This document shows positions 1 through 6,787 of a stretch of 11,454 nt of DNA, in pieces. The notes under the pieces were generated by a model. The model did not search any database and had not been told where the DNA came from. It saw only the letters and a program-made list of their open reading frames with translations. The position numbers and the translations under genes are program-made. Origin of the DNA: Bryobacteraceae bacterium (GTDB lineage Bacteria; Acidobacteriota; Terriglobia; Bryobacterales; Bryobacteraceae); the NCBI GenBank assembly GCA_030039005.1, contig JASHQT010000317.1, positions 1 through 11,454 on the forward strand, read 5' to 3'. Position 1 is the stretch's first letter; the number at the start of each line of letters is the position of its first letter.

Positions 1-1338
1 GCAGGACTAACTGTCGCCGCGCATCTGGACGACGATTGCGAGGTGCTTGAAAAGGAAAGCCGCGGCGGCGGCCATTGCCAGACCGTCCAGGAGCAGGGCT
101 TCACCTACGACGCCGGAGGGCCGCACATCATCTTCTCGCGCAATCCGGAGATGGTGGACTACATGGTCGGGCTGCTCGGCGACAATGTCCACCGCGCGCG
201 CCGCAACAACAAGATTTTCTACAAAGGCCGCTACGTAAAATATCCGTTTGAAAACGGCCTTTACGATCTGGAGCCGCAGGATCGTTTCGAGTGCCTGTAT
301 CATTATATTCAGAACGATTACCCGCCGCCACGCACGAATTTCAAGGAATGGATCTACCATCATTTCGGCAAAGGCCTCGCCGAAAAGTATCTGATCCCCT
401 ATAACGAGAAGATCTGGAACGTCCCGGCGGAAGAATTGGGCCTGGAATGGGTGGAAGGCCGCGTGCCGAGGCCGCCGGTGGAGGACGTCATCAAAGCCGC
501 CGTCGGCGTGGAGACCGAAGGCTACACCCATCAGCTCTATTTTCATTACCCCGAGCGCGGAGGTATCGAGTCGTTGCCGCGTGCGATGGGTGAACGGGTT
601 CGTAATGTGGTCTCGGACTTCAATGTCGAGCGCATTTGGAAACAGGACAACCGCTGGTTCGTGAGCGATGGCTGCGTGGTCCGCCGCTACGATGCGCTGG
701 TCTGCACCATTCCGATTCAGGAACTCGCTGTCGCACTCGATGGCACGCCGCCGGAGATCCTCACGGCGGTGAACGCCCTGCGCTACAACTCGCTGGTGAC
801 GGTTTCCATCGGCCTGGATGCCGCGCGCCTGCCCGATTACACCGCCATCTACGTTCCCGATCCCGAGATCCGTTTCCATCGGCTGTCGTTCCCGGCCGCC
901 TTCAGCCCGCGCAACGCACCGCCGGGCCAATCGATCGTGCAGGCGGAGATCACCACCAATCCGGGCGATGGCACGTACGAGATGACGGATGAGGAACTGC
1001 TCGCCGATGTGGCCGGCGATCTCGAAAGCATGGAGTTGATTCGCCCCTCCGAGGTTTGTTATTCGCGCGTGATCCGGACCAAGTACGGCTACGTGGTCCA
1101 GAACGACGATTGCCGGCGCTACCTGCGCGAGGCCAAGGCGTATTTCGAAGGAATTGGCATCGCGCTATGCGGTCGCGTGGCGGAGTTCGAGTACATCAAT
1201 ATGGACGTGTGCATCGAGCGGGCGCAGAAAGTGGCGGACCGGCTGAACCGAGACGTGCCGGGTCGAGCGGAGCAATCGCCCTCTATAAACCGGACTCTTC
1301 CGGATCCTGCATTTTGTACGCCGCAAAGAGCAACTTAA
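1..1338 (+). CDS. FAD-dependent oxidoreductase, UDP-galactopyranose mutase-like (5' partial)
   Basis: The reading frame is open from the first base, so the true start lies upstream; 445 residues are visible. The first residues (AGLTVAAHL) look like the end of a Rossmann GxGxxG helix. VLEKES follows, where the acidic residue would bind the FAD ribose, and then GGGHC and DAGGPHI, as in the amine oxidase/UDP-galactopyranose mutase (UGM) superfamily. Near the C-terminus, bases about 1165-1206 encode GRVAEFEYINMD, which resembles the conserved FAD/flavin-contacting GR-x-x-x-x-x-Y-x-NMD segment of UGM-like enzymes. UGMs convert UDP-galactopyranose to the furanose form with reduced FAD. Relatives in glycan clusters are often annotated as protoporphyrinogen oxidase (COG1232), and the true substrate here is unknown. 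The last 18 codons overlap the oppositely oriented membrane glycosyltransferase gene, so the natural C-terminus may have been replaced. Superfamily is firm; mutase activity is inference. Confidence 0.8.
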   Translation, partial: AGLTVAAHLDDDCEVLEKESRGGGHCQTVQEQGFTYDAGGPHIIFSRNPEMVDYMVGLLGDNVHRARRNNKIFYKGRYVKYPFENGLYDLEPQDRFECLYHYIQNDYPPPRTNFKEWIYHHFGKGLAEKYLIPYNEKIWNVPAEELGLEWVEGRVPRPPVEDVIKAAVGVETEGYTHQLYFHYPERGGIESLPRAMGERVRNVVSDFNVERIWKQDNRWFVSDGCVVRRYDALVCTIPIQELAVALDGTPPEILTAVNALRYNSLVTVSIGLDAARLPDYTAIYVPDPEIRFHRLSFPAAFSPRNAPPGQSIVQAEITTNPGDGTYEMTDEELLADVAGDLESMELIRPSEVCYSRVIRTKYGYVVQNDDCRRYLREAKAYFEGIGIALCGRVAEFEYINMDVCIERAQKVADRLNRDVPGRAEQSPSINRTLPDPAFCTPQRAT

Positions 1339-2971
1339 AAAAGGACTGCGCGCGCGATTCCCGGCCGTCCGCCCCGAGTTTGGAGAGGTCGATGGAGGTT
1401 GCCGGATTGGCCCCTGTACTGCTTGGGAATTTTTCAAAAATCCAGAATGACCCATGCTGCGAGATCAGCCGGTACCTGGTTGAAAGCAGCGTCACGATGC
1501 GATCGAACACGGCCGGCTCCTCGGTGGCGAAATAGCCCGCGTACATGCGGTAGGCGCGGTCCAGCACCACGATATCGGGGGAAAGTCCGCTGTAGATTCC
1601 TAGCCGCAGGTCGTCGTTGAATCCGCTATAGTTGAGGCCAAAACCCAGGGCGGAGTCCCCCACAATGCTTTTGCCCTTGCCTTGATCGAGCGCCAGTTCG
1701 CGAACCGCCGGTACGTAGTCCCGATGATACTCGTCGGAGCGAATGTGGCGGACCGATATCGCCAACTGCAGCGCGACGAGTCCCACCGCGAGCGTTGCAG
1801 CAACGCACCTCGCACCGGCGCCTCGCTTCCACAACGTGCAAAGCCAGAGGGCCAACACAGCGTTGTACAACGGCAGAATGTAGATTAGATAAAAGTATCC
1901 TTTGAACCCATTCAGGAACGTCATTCCGAGAATCATCGCGACGGTATACGTCGTAAAAATGTTAGGACGTTCCTTCAGGCGTCGCGAGTTCAGCAGCAGC
2001 CAGAGCAGAGGTGCGATGTATAGGAGAGGCACCAGTACCATCCATCCTTTCATCTCTCCGCCCCACAGTCCCCCGATGCAATAGGCTCCCAAATGCCGGT
2101 CGATTTCCGACAACAGGGCAGCGTCTGGATGAAGGATCTTCGTCAAGCGCTCGGAATTGCGACCCGCCGCGTTGGCAAAAAACTGAGCTCGAAAATCAGA
2201 CGGGTTCTGCGCAATATAGATGGACCAACAGATTCCAAACAGCAAATAGGGGGCGATCGCAAGCGCCAGGGTTCGCCAACCACAGCATCGCACGCGGTGC
2301 CGGTCGAAACGCCAAGCTAGCAGCCCCAGCGCGAGTACCACCAGAGCCGAGTTGGGATGCGTGAAGACGGCGGCAGCTCCCAGGATCTGGGAATACAAAA
2401 CCGCTTTCTGGAATTGCGTCTCGCGGAAGTGCAGATAGATTGCCACGGCGCAGAGCGCGAGGGCGTTTGCAGCAGCGTCGGCTCGTGCATCGGCTGTGCT
2501 CCATAGGAACACGAAATCGATCCCCGTAAAGAACGCTGCCGCGGCAGCGATGTAGGGATCGGAAAACGACCATTGCACAACGTAAAAAAGGGCTAGAAGT
2601 GTGGCGCATCCCCAACAAATGGAATAGCAGCGCGCCGAGAAAATGCTGAATCCAAATGCGCGAAACCAAGCCGCCAGCGCCAGCAGGTTGTTCGGCACGG
2701 TGAAGTAGGTATGTTCTTTGACGCCTCGAAAATACGCATTGAAAAGCATCCCGGTTGGTTCGAGCACGTTGGACCCCATGTTCCCACGGAAAGCTAGATC
2801 ATAAGCCGCATTGGTACACGCACCTTCATCAAACCAGGGGGCTTTTGTGTACGCCAGCCACAGCGCCAGAACTAAGTAGACGAGCAGGGCCGCGCCTAAA
2901 AGCGGGATCCACCAGCGGTGGTTTTGGGTCGGAGCCTTCACTGCGAGCGGAGTTTCGGCTGCCGACGCCAT
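1283..2971 (-). CDS. ArnT/GT39-like integral membrane glycosyltransferase
   Basis: A 562-residue polytopic membrane protein. A short cytoplasmic start is followed by a first membrane helix at about residues 21-43. Directly after it comes PWFDEG (D48, E49), the acidic first-loop motif typical of GT-C enzymes of the PMT/ArnT class, which take sugars from polyprenyl-phosphate donors on the outer face of the inner membrane. About ten more hydrophobic segments follow up to about residue 410 (for example 94-113, 118-134, 139-157, 198-219, 233-255, 366-385). DARADA at 161-166 resembles the R-x-D loop of this class. Residues from about 420 on form a soluble, probably periplasmic tail. The start ATG (2969-2971) is preceded by a purine-rich GTGAG. 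The gene sits head to head with the DPM-like GT2 gene, which could supply a polyprenyl-phosphate sugar donor. Sampled lines have visibly lower GC than neighbouring genes. Acceptor and sugar are not predictable. Confidence 0.85.
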   Translation of the reverse strand: MASAAETPLAVKAPTQNHRWWIPLLGAALLVYLVLALWLAYTKAPWFDEGACTNAAYDLAFRGNMGSNVLEPTGMLFNAYFRGVKEHTYFTVPNNLLALAAWFRAFGFSIFSARCYSICWGCATLLALFYVVQWSFSDPYIAAAAAFFTGIDFVFLWSTADARADAAANALALCAVAIYLHFRETQFQKAVLYSQILGAAAVFTHPNSALVVLALGLLAWRFDRHRVRCCGWRTLALAIAPYLLFGICWSIYIAQNPSDFRAQFFANAAGRNSERLTKILHPDAALLSEIDRHLGAYCIGGLWGGEMKGWMVLVPLLYIAPLLWLLLNSRRLKERPNIFTTYTVAMILGMTFLNGFKGYFYLIYILPLYNAVLALWLCTLWKRGAGARCVAATLAVGLVALQLAISVRHIRSDEYHRDYVPAVRELALDQGKGKSIVGDSALGFGLNYSGFNDDLRLGIYSGLSPDIVVLDRAYRMYAGYFATEEPAVFDRIVTLLSTRYRLISQHGSFWIFEKFPSSTGANPATSIDLSKLGADGRESRAQSFFKLLFAAYKMQDPEESGL

Positions 2972-3028
2972 CTCACTTTTTTCATCGGCGAAAGATCGGT
3001 GCGGCTATATGGCGCAGGGGCCGGTCGC

Positions 3029-3064
3029 TAATCCCCAATCGCCATTCGGCCGAATAGTGGATTA
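3029..3064. promoter_or_regulatory. Nested inverted repeats in the divergent intergenic region (possible operator)
   Basis: The 101-base gap between the two divergently transcribed glycosyltransferase genes holds a perfect 12-base palindrome, ATTCGGCCGAAT (3044-3055). It is enclosed by an inverted pair, TAATCC (3029-3034) and GGATTA (3059-3064), whose centre is 3 bases away from that of the palindrome. It ends 8 bases before the GT2 start codon, so a bound protein or RNA hairpin could affect that gene. I see no convincing -35/-10 pair. A regulatory role is inference. Confidence 0.3.
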
Positions 3065-3072
3065 GAACGTCC

Positions 3073-3783
3073 ATGGGCCAACTGATTTCGGTCGCGATGA
3101 TCACCATGAACGAGGAGCAGGCGGTCGCACGCGTGATTGCGGACATCTGCGACGCCCTGCGCGGCCGGGAATTCGAGATCGTCATTGTGGATTCCAGCCG
3201 CGATGCGACGCCCCACATCGCCACCGCGCAAGGCGCGCGGGTCATAAGGCAGTTTCCTCCCCAAGGCTACGGCCGCGCCATGGGCCGCGTGCTGCACGAG
3301 TGCTCGGGTGACGTCGTGGTCACGCTCGATTGTGACGGCACTTACCCGGCCGGGGAAATCCCGCATCTGGCCGACCTGGTGCTTTCGGGCGCCTGCGACC
3401 TGGTGAACGCCTCGCGACTGGAACGGCGGCCGGAAAGGATGCCTATCGCCAATTACCTGGCCAATTGGGCTTTCGCCGTCATCGGGTGGGTGCTCACGGG
3501 GGTGAAATCCACCGATCTGCATTCCGGCATGCGTGCCTACAGCCGGCGAGTGATTCACCAGGTGGATTGCGACCCCAACGGTCCCGCGCTTCCGGTGGAA
3601 CTGCTGCTAAAGCCGGCACTGGCTGGGTTCCGGATGCGCGAAGTGTTCATTCCTTACGGTGAGCGCATCGGGGAGACGACGCTCCAGCGCTGGTCGTCCA
3701 CGGTGTGGACGTTGCGCCGCATTCTGCGCCTGGCGATCGCGCGCTTCTTCACCCTAAACAAGCGCCTGGTTTCCGCCGATTAG
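3073..3783 (+). CDS. GT2 family glycosyltransferase, dolichyl/polyprenyl-phosphate sugar synthase-like
   Basis: A 236-residue GT-A fold protein. ISVAMITMNEE (residues 5-15) is the usual first strand of GT2 enzymes with the N-E-E signature. IVIVDSS (36-42) supplies the nucleotide-binding aspartate, D40. DCDGTYP (86-92) is the metal-binding DxD motif in the form seen in DPM1-like synthases. TDLHSGMRAY after about residue 150 resembles the D-x-x-S-G-x-R loop of the same class. Length fits a single-domain polyprenyl-phosphate sugar synthase, which works at the cytoplasmic membrane face; there is no clear C-terminal membrane-helix pair. No good Shine-Dalgarno precedes the ATG. It opens the plus-strand operon, 40 bases before the SIS gene. 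The adjacent GT39-like gene could use its product, a pairing known from protein and lipid glycosylation systems, but here that is inferred. Confidence 0.85.
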   Translation: MGQLISVAMITMNEEQAVARVIADICDALRGREFEIVIVDSSRDATPHIATAQGARVIRQFPPQGYGRAMGRVLHECSGDVVVTLDCDGTYPAGEIPHLADLVLSGACDLVNASRLERRPERMPIANYLANWAFAVIGWVLTGVKSTDLHSGMRAYSRRVIHQVDCDPNGPALPVELLLKPALAGFRMREVFIPYGERIGETTLQRWSSTVWTLRRILRLAIARFFTLNKRLVSAD

Positions 3784-3823
3784 CGAATCGGGGGTCGCTT
3801 CCGGCAGCAGGGGTCCGGAACCA

Positions 3824-4507
3824 GTGGCAATGACCACTCTTACCGCTCTCGAAGAAGCTCTCGGGCGATCCGCGCCGGTGCGCGAAGCCGGCTTTGCTTC
3901 CAAGTTCATCGCCGAATCCATTGCCATCCTGGAACAGATTGACGTGGCCGCCGTAGAACGAATGGCTGCGGCGCTGGCCCGGGTGCGCGAACTGGGGGGA
4001 AGGCTGTTCATCCTGGGGGTGGGCGGGTCGGCTGGCCATGCCGGGCACGCCGTGAATGATTTTAGGAAATTGTGTGGTTTTGAAGCCTATGCGCCTACCG
4101 ATAACGTTTCCGAGCTGACGGCGCGGGCCAATGACGAAGGCTGGGACACCTGCTTCGCCGCCTGGCTCGCCGGTTCGCGCATCGACGCGCGCGACGGTGT
4201 CCTGGTGTTCTCGGTCGGTGGAGGCAGCCGCGAGAAGAACGTCTCGGTGAATATCGTGCGCGCACTCGAAACCGCGGCCGAGGCGCACGCACACATTTTC
4301 GGGATCGTGGGCCGAAACGGAGGTTTCACGCGTGAAGTGGCCGAGGAATGCATCGTGATTCCCGCGCTTGCGCCCGAGCGCATCACGCCGCACACGGAGG
4401 GTCTGTGCGCAGTGCTGTGGCACCTGCTGGTGAGCCATCCGGTGTTGCAGCGCGCGGCGACGAAATGGGAAACGGTTGCGGCGCAACCGATGGAAGGCCA
4501 TCGATGA
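3824..4507 (+). CDS. SIS-domain sugar-phosphate isomerase, GmhA-like (sedoheptulose 7-phosphate isomerase)
   Basis: A 227-residue protein counted from GTG 3824; ATG 3830, two codons later, is an equally possible start. An N-terminal helical part leads to LFILGVGGSAGHAGH (61-75), the phosphate-binding SIS motif corresponding to GNGGSA in GmhA. A second SIS loop, VFSVGGGS (128-135), follows. HTEGLCAVLWHLL (190-202) resembles the C-terminal helix that carries the catalytic histidine in GmhA. GmhA converts sedoheptulose 7-phosphate into D-glycero-D-manno-heptose 7-phosphate in the cytoplasm, the first committed step to nucleotide-activated heptose. The assignment is strengthened by a GmhB-like phosphatase and a transaldolase in the same operon. 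The protein is longer than E. coli GmhA (about 190 residues) and the motif is diverged, so another ketose-aldose phosphate isomerase is possible. Its stop overlaps the next start as ATGA. Confidence 0.8.
   Translation: MAMTTLTALEEALGRSAPVREAGFASKFIAESIAILEQIDVAAVERMAAALARVRELGGRLFILGVGGSAGHAGHAVNDFRKLCGFEAYAPTDNVSELTARANDEGWDTCFAAWLAGSRIDARDGVLVFSVGGGSREKNVSVNIVRALETAAEAHAHIFGIVGRNGGFTREVAEECIVIPALAPERITPHTEGLCAVLWHLLVSHPVLQRAATKWETVAAQPMEGHR
4492..4497 (+). promoter_or_regulatory. Ribosome binding site of the epimerase gene
   Basis: GGAAGG lies 6 bases before ATG 4504, inside the end of the SIS gene. It supports that start over the long in-frame upstream extension, which would run through the SIS coding region. 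Confidence 0.6.
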
Positions 4508-5487
4508 GTAAGCGCTACTTCATCGCGGGCGGCGCTGGATTCATCGGCAGCCATTTCACCGATCGCCTGCTGTGCGACAAGAGCGTCGAGGCGGTCACGC
4601 TGTACGACAACTTTTCGAGCGGGCGCGAATGGCATTACGCGCATCACGAGCACGACCCCCGTCTGCGTGTGGTACGCAGCGACGTGAAGGACCTGGGCGC
4701 GATCGAGCGCGCCATGAGCGGCCACGATACCGTTATCCACCTGGCATCGAATCCGGACATCGCGCGCGCGGCCGTGGAGCCCGACATCGATTTCCGCGAA
4801 GGCACGTATCTGACGCAGCAGGTGGTCGAGGCCATGCGCCGAACCTCGACGCCCAACCTGCTGTACGCCTCGGGCAGCGGCGTGTATGGCGATCTGAAGG
4901 ATTTCGAGGCGCGGGAAGACCACGGGCCGTTGGTTCCGGTCTCGACCTATGGCGCCAGCAAGCTGGCCGGAGAAGCGTTGATCGCCTCCTATTGCGCGAT
5001 GTTCGATCTGCGGGCTTGTGCATTTCGTTTTGGCAACGTCGTCGGCCCGCGGCAAACGCATGGCGTAGGGTTCGATTTTATCCGGCGTCTGCGCGTCCAG
5101 CCGGATCGCCTGCGCATCCTCGGCGACGGCCGCCAGAGCAAATCCTACATTCATGTCGAAGACGTGGCGGATGCGGTGCTGATGGCGCATCGGGCGTCGC
5201 AGCGGCTCAGCGGACCGTTTTTCGAGGTCTACAACGTCGCCACCGGCGATTACATCACGGTGACCGAAATCGCCGAGCTGGCGATCGAAGTGATAGGGCT
5301 GGCGCCCGATCAGGTGCGCCTGGAATACACTGGCGGGGACCGCGGCTGGAAAGGTGATGTGCCCGTGGTGCGGCTCAATACCGATCGCATCCGCGCGCTC
5401 GGCTGGACTTGCAAGCGCAATAGCCGGCAGGCGCTGTGCCTGGCGCTGAATTCGATGCTGGCCGACGCGCGGCTGGGGAGACTTTGA
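4504..5487 (+). CDS. NAD-dependent sugar epimerase/dehydratase (extended SDR)
   Basis: A 327-residue extended short-chain dehydrogenase acting on nucleotide sugars. GGAGFIGSH (9-17) is the NAD-binding Rossmann glycine motif. D35 in LYDNFSSG is placed to bind the adenosine ribose and favours NAD over NADP. HLASNPD (79-85) and YASGSGVYG (121-129) supply the substrate pocket and catalytic serine. YGASK (149-153) is the catalytic Y-x-x-x-K. RFGNVVGPRQ (175-184) is typical of the UDP-glucose 4-epimerase family, as is SYIHVEDVADA in the C-terminal half. The start at 4504 overlaps the SIS stop as ATGA and has its own GGAAGG, indicating translational coupling. In this operon it probably modifies a heptose or hexose nucleotide. 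It could be functionally equivalent to HldD or be a 4-epimerase; the sequence alone does not decide. Confidence 0.88.
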   Translation: MSKRYFIAGGAGFIGSHFTDRLLCDKSVEAVTLYDNFSSGREWHYAHHEHDPRLRVVRSDVKDLGAIERAMSGHDTVIHLASNPDIARAAVEPDIDFREGTYLTQQVVEAMRRTSTPNLLYASGSGVYGDLKDFEAREDHGPLVPVSTYGASKLAGEALIASYCAMFDLRACAFRFGNVVGPRQTHGVGFDFIRRLRVQPDRLRILGDGRQSKSYIHVEDVADAVLMAHRASQRLSGPFFEVYNVATGDYITVTEIAELAIEVIGLAPDQVRLEYTGGDRGWKGDVPVVRLNTDRIRALGWTCKRNSRQALCLALNSMLADARLGRL

Positions 5488-5490
5488 GCC

Positions 5491-6054
5491 ATGCGGCGCG
5501 CCGTATTCCTGGATCGCGATGGCGTGGTGAATCGTGTCGTTCTGCGCGGCGGCAAACCTTATCCGCCCGCTACCGCGGCGGAAATGCGCCTGCTGCCTGG
5601 CGTGCGCGAAGCCTGCTCGAAATTGCGCGAGGCCGGGTTCGCTTTGATTTTGATCACCAACCAGCCGGACATCGCGCGCGGGCTGGTGTCGGCTGAACAG
5701 GTTTCGGAAATGAATCTCCGCTTGCAGCGTTTCCTGCGCCTGGACGGCGTGGGCGTCTGCCCGCACGACGATGCGGCGCGCTGCGCCTGCCGCAAACCGC
5801 AGCCCGGGCTGCTGCTCGAAGCCGCCCGCGTGTGGGACATCGATCTCGGCGCTAGTTTCGTCGTGGGGGACCGCTGGCGCGACATCGAAGCCGGCCACCG
5901 CGCCGGCTGCAGCCCGATTTTCGTCGATTACGGCTATGCCGAGCAGCGCCCGACGGCCCCGTTTATCGGCGTTAGGTCGCTGCGCGAGGCGGCGAACTGG
6001 ATTCTGCGCAGCACTCGTCCTGGCTTTCGGACGGAGGCACGGCTCTATGCGTGA
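5491..6054 (+). CDS. gmhB: GmhB-like HAD phosphatase (D,D-heptose 1,7-bisphosphate 7-phosphatase)
   Basis: A 187-residue HAD-superfamily phosphatase. FLDRDGVVN (6-14) carries the nucleophile D8 and acid/base D10. ITNQPDIARG (55-64) is motif II with T56 and the NQ pair typical of the GmhB/HisB-N group. C90, H92, C98 and C100 (CPH then CAC) form the structural zinc loop that marks this group, followed by RKPQPG with motif III lysine K102. VVGDRWRDIEAG (124-135) gives motif IV aspartates D127 and D131. GmhB removes the C7 phosphate from D-glycero-D-manno-heptose 1,7-bisphosphate. The histidinol-phosphate phosphatase HisB-N is the main alternative, but no his gene is nearby, while a GmhA-like isomerase and a transaldolase are. 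It starts 3 bases after the epimerase stop, with GGGGAG at 5475-5480 as a likely ribosome binding site. Confidence 0.85.
   Translation: MRRAVFLDRDGVVNRVVLRGGKPYPPATAAEMRLLPGVREACSKLREAGFALILITNQPDIARGLVSAEQVSEMNLRLQRFLRLDGVGVCPHDDAARCACRKPQPGLLLEAARVWDIDLGASFVVGDRWRDIEAGHRAGCSPIFVDYGYAEQRPTAPFIGVRSLREAANWILRSTRPGFRTEARLYA
6033..6037 (+). promoter_or_regulatory. Ribosome binding site of the transaldolase gene
   Basis: GGAGG lies 9 bases before ATG 6047 and within the end of the phosphatase gene. It fixes the start of the transaldolase at 6047, where the family's N-terminal strand begins. Confidence 0.7.
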
Positions 6055-6787
6055 TGTCGCTTTGTATCGCGTGAAGATTTTCGCCGACGGCGCCGACCGC
6101 GCTTCGATCCTCGACTTGGCAGCCAATCCGCTCATCAAGGGCTTCACCACCAATCCCACGCTGATGCGCAAGGCCGGGATCACGGATTACGAAGCGTTCG
6201 GACGATCGCTTGCGCGCGAGATCCCCGCGCGGCCGTTCTCCTTCGAAGTCCTCTCCGACGATTTCGACGAAATGGAGCAGCAGGCGCTCGAAATCTCGAC
6301 CTGGGGTGACAACGTTTACGTCAAAATCCCGATCACCGATACGCGTGGCCGAAGTTCAGCCGCACTCGTCAAGCGCTTGGCGCGGCAGGGCGTGAAGCTC
6401 AACGTGACAGCGCTCATGACGATGGAGCAAGTGGATACCGTGGTACCGGCGCTCTCAGACGGTCCCCCGAGTTGCATCTCGATCTTCGCCGGCCGCATCG
6501 CCGACGCCGGTATAGACCCGCTGCCGATTCTAGGCGCAGCACTCGACCGCATCCGTCCTTACCCGCAAATGGAGCTGATCTGGGCCAGCCCGCGCGAGTT
6601 GTTCAACATCGTGCAGGCCGAACAGATCGGGTGCCATATCATCACGGTCACGCACGATTTATTGAAGAAGCTGCCGCTGATCGGGCGCGATCTCGACGAG
6701 TACTCGCTCGATACAGTGAAGATGTTCGTCAACGATGCGAAAGCGGCGAACTTCGCGTTGCAGGCGCGTGTTCCAGTGCGGAATTAA
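6047..6787 (+). CDS. Small transaldolase (TalB/fructose-6-phosphate aldolase-like)
   Basis: A 246-residue single-domain TIM-barrel class I aldolase of the transaldolase family. YRVKIFADGAD (7-17) carries the N-terminal aspartate D14. GFTTNPTLM (32-40) is the family signature. VYVKIPIT (90-97) contains the Schiff-base lysine, K93. FAGRIADAGID (147-157) provides the phosphate-binding arginine R150, and WASPRE (179-184) the late conserved strand. Transaldolase moves a three-carbon dihydroxyacetone unit between ketose and aldose phosphates, giving sedoheptulose 7-phosphate, the substrate of GmhA. That makes a dedicated copy logical as last gene of a heptose operon. Being about 70 residues shorter than TalB, it is nearer in size to fructose-6-phosphate aldolase-type members, so the exact reaction is uncertain. 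It overlaps the phosphatase gene by 8 bases and ends in a 3-base overlap with the convergent glycosyltransferase. Confidence 0.88.
   Translation: MRDVALYRVKIFADGADRASILDLAANPLIKGFTTNPTLMRKAGITDYEAFGRSLAREIPARPFSFEVLSDDFDEMEQQALEISTWGDNVYVKIPITDTRGRSSAALVKRLARQGVKLNVTALMTMEQVDTVVPALSDGPPSCISIFAGRIADAGIDPLPILGAALDRIRPYPQMELIWASPRELFNIVQAEQIGCHIITVTHDLLKKLPLIGRDLDEYSLDTVKMFVNDAKAANFALQARVPVRN

Noticed and set aside
7..930. Minus-strand open frame of 307 codons opposite the flavoenzyme
   Set aside because: The plus strand encodes recognisable FAD-binding motifs throughout, so the antisense frame is a composition artefact.
4348..4503. Upstream extension of the epimerase by 52 codons
   Set aside because: The extension lies inside the SIS coding region and precedes the Rossmann motif with unrelated sequence. 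ATG 4504 has GGAAGG and an ATGA overlap.
5771..6046. Upstream extension of the transaldolase by 92 codons
   Set aside because: It overlaps the HAD phosphatase in another frame and adds low-complexity Arg/Ala/Ser sequence. ATG 6047 has GGAGG 9 bases before it and begins at the family's first strand.
4087..6183. Minus-strand open frame of 698 codons opposite the heptose operon
   Set aside because: It runs antisense across four genes that each carry clear family motifs. Its own translation is rich in Arg/Ala/His/Gln without any domain or membrane pattern, as expected from GC-rich third positions.
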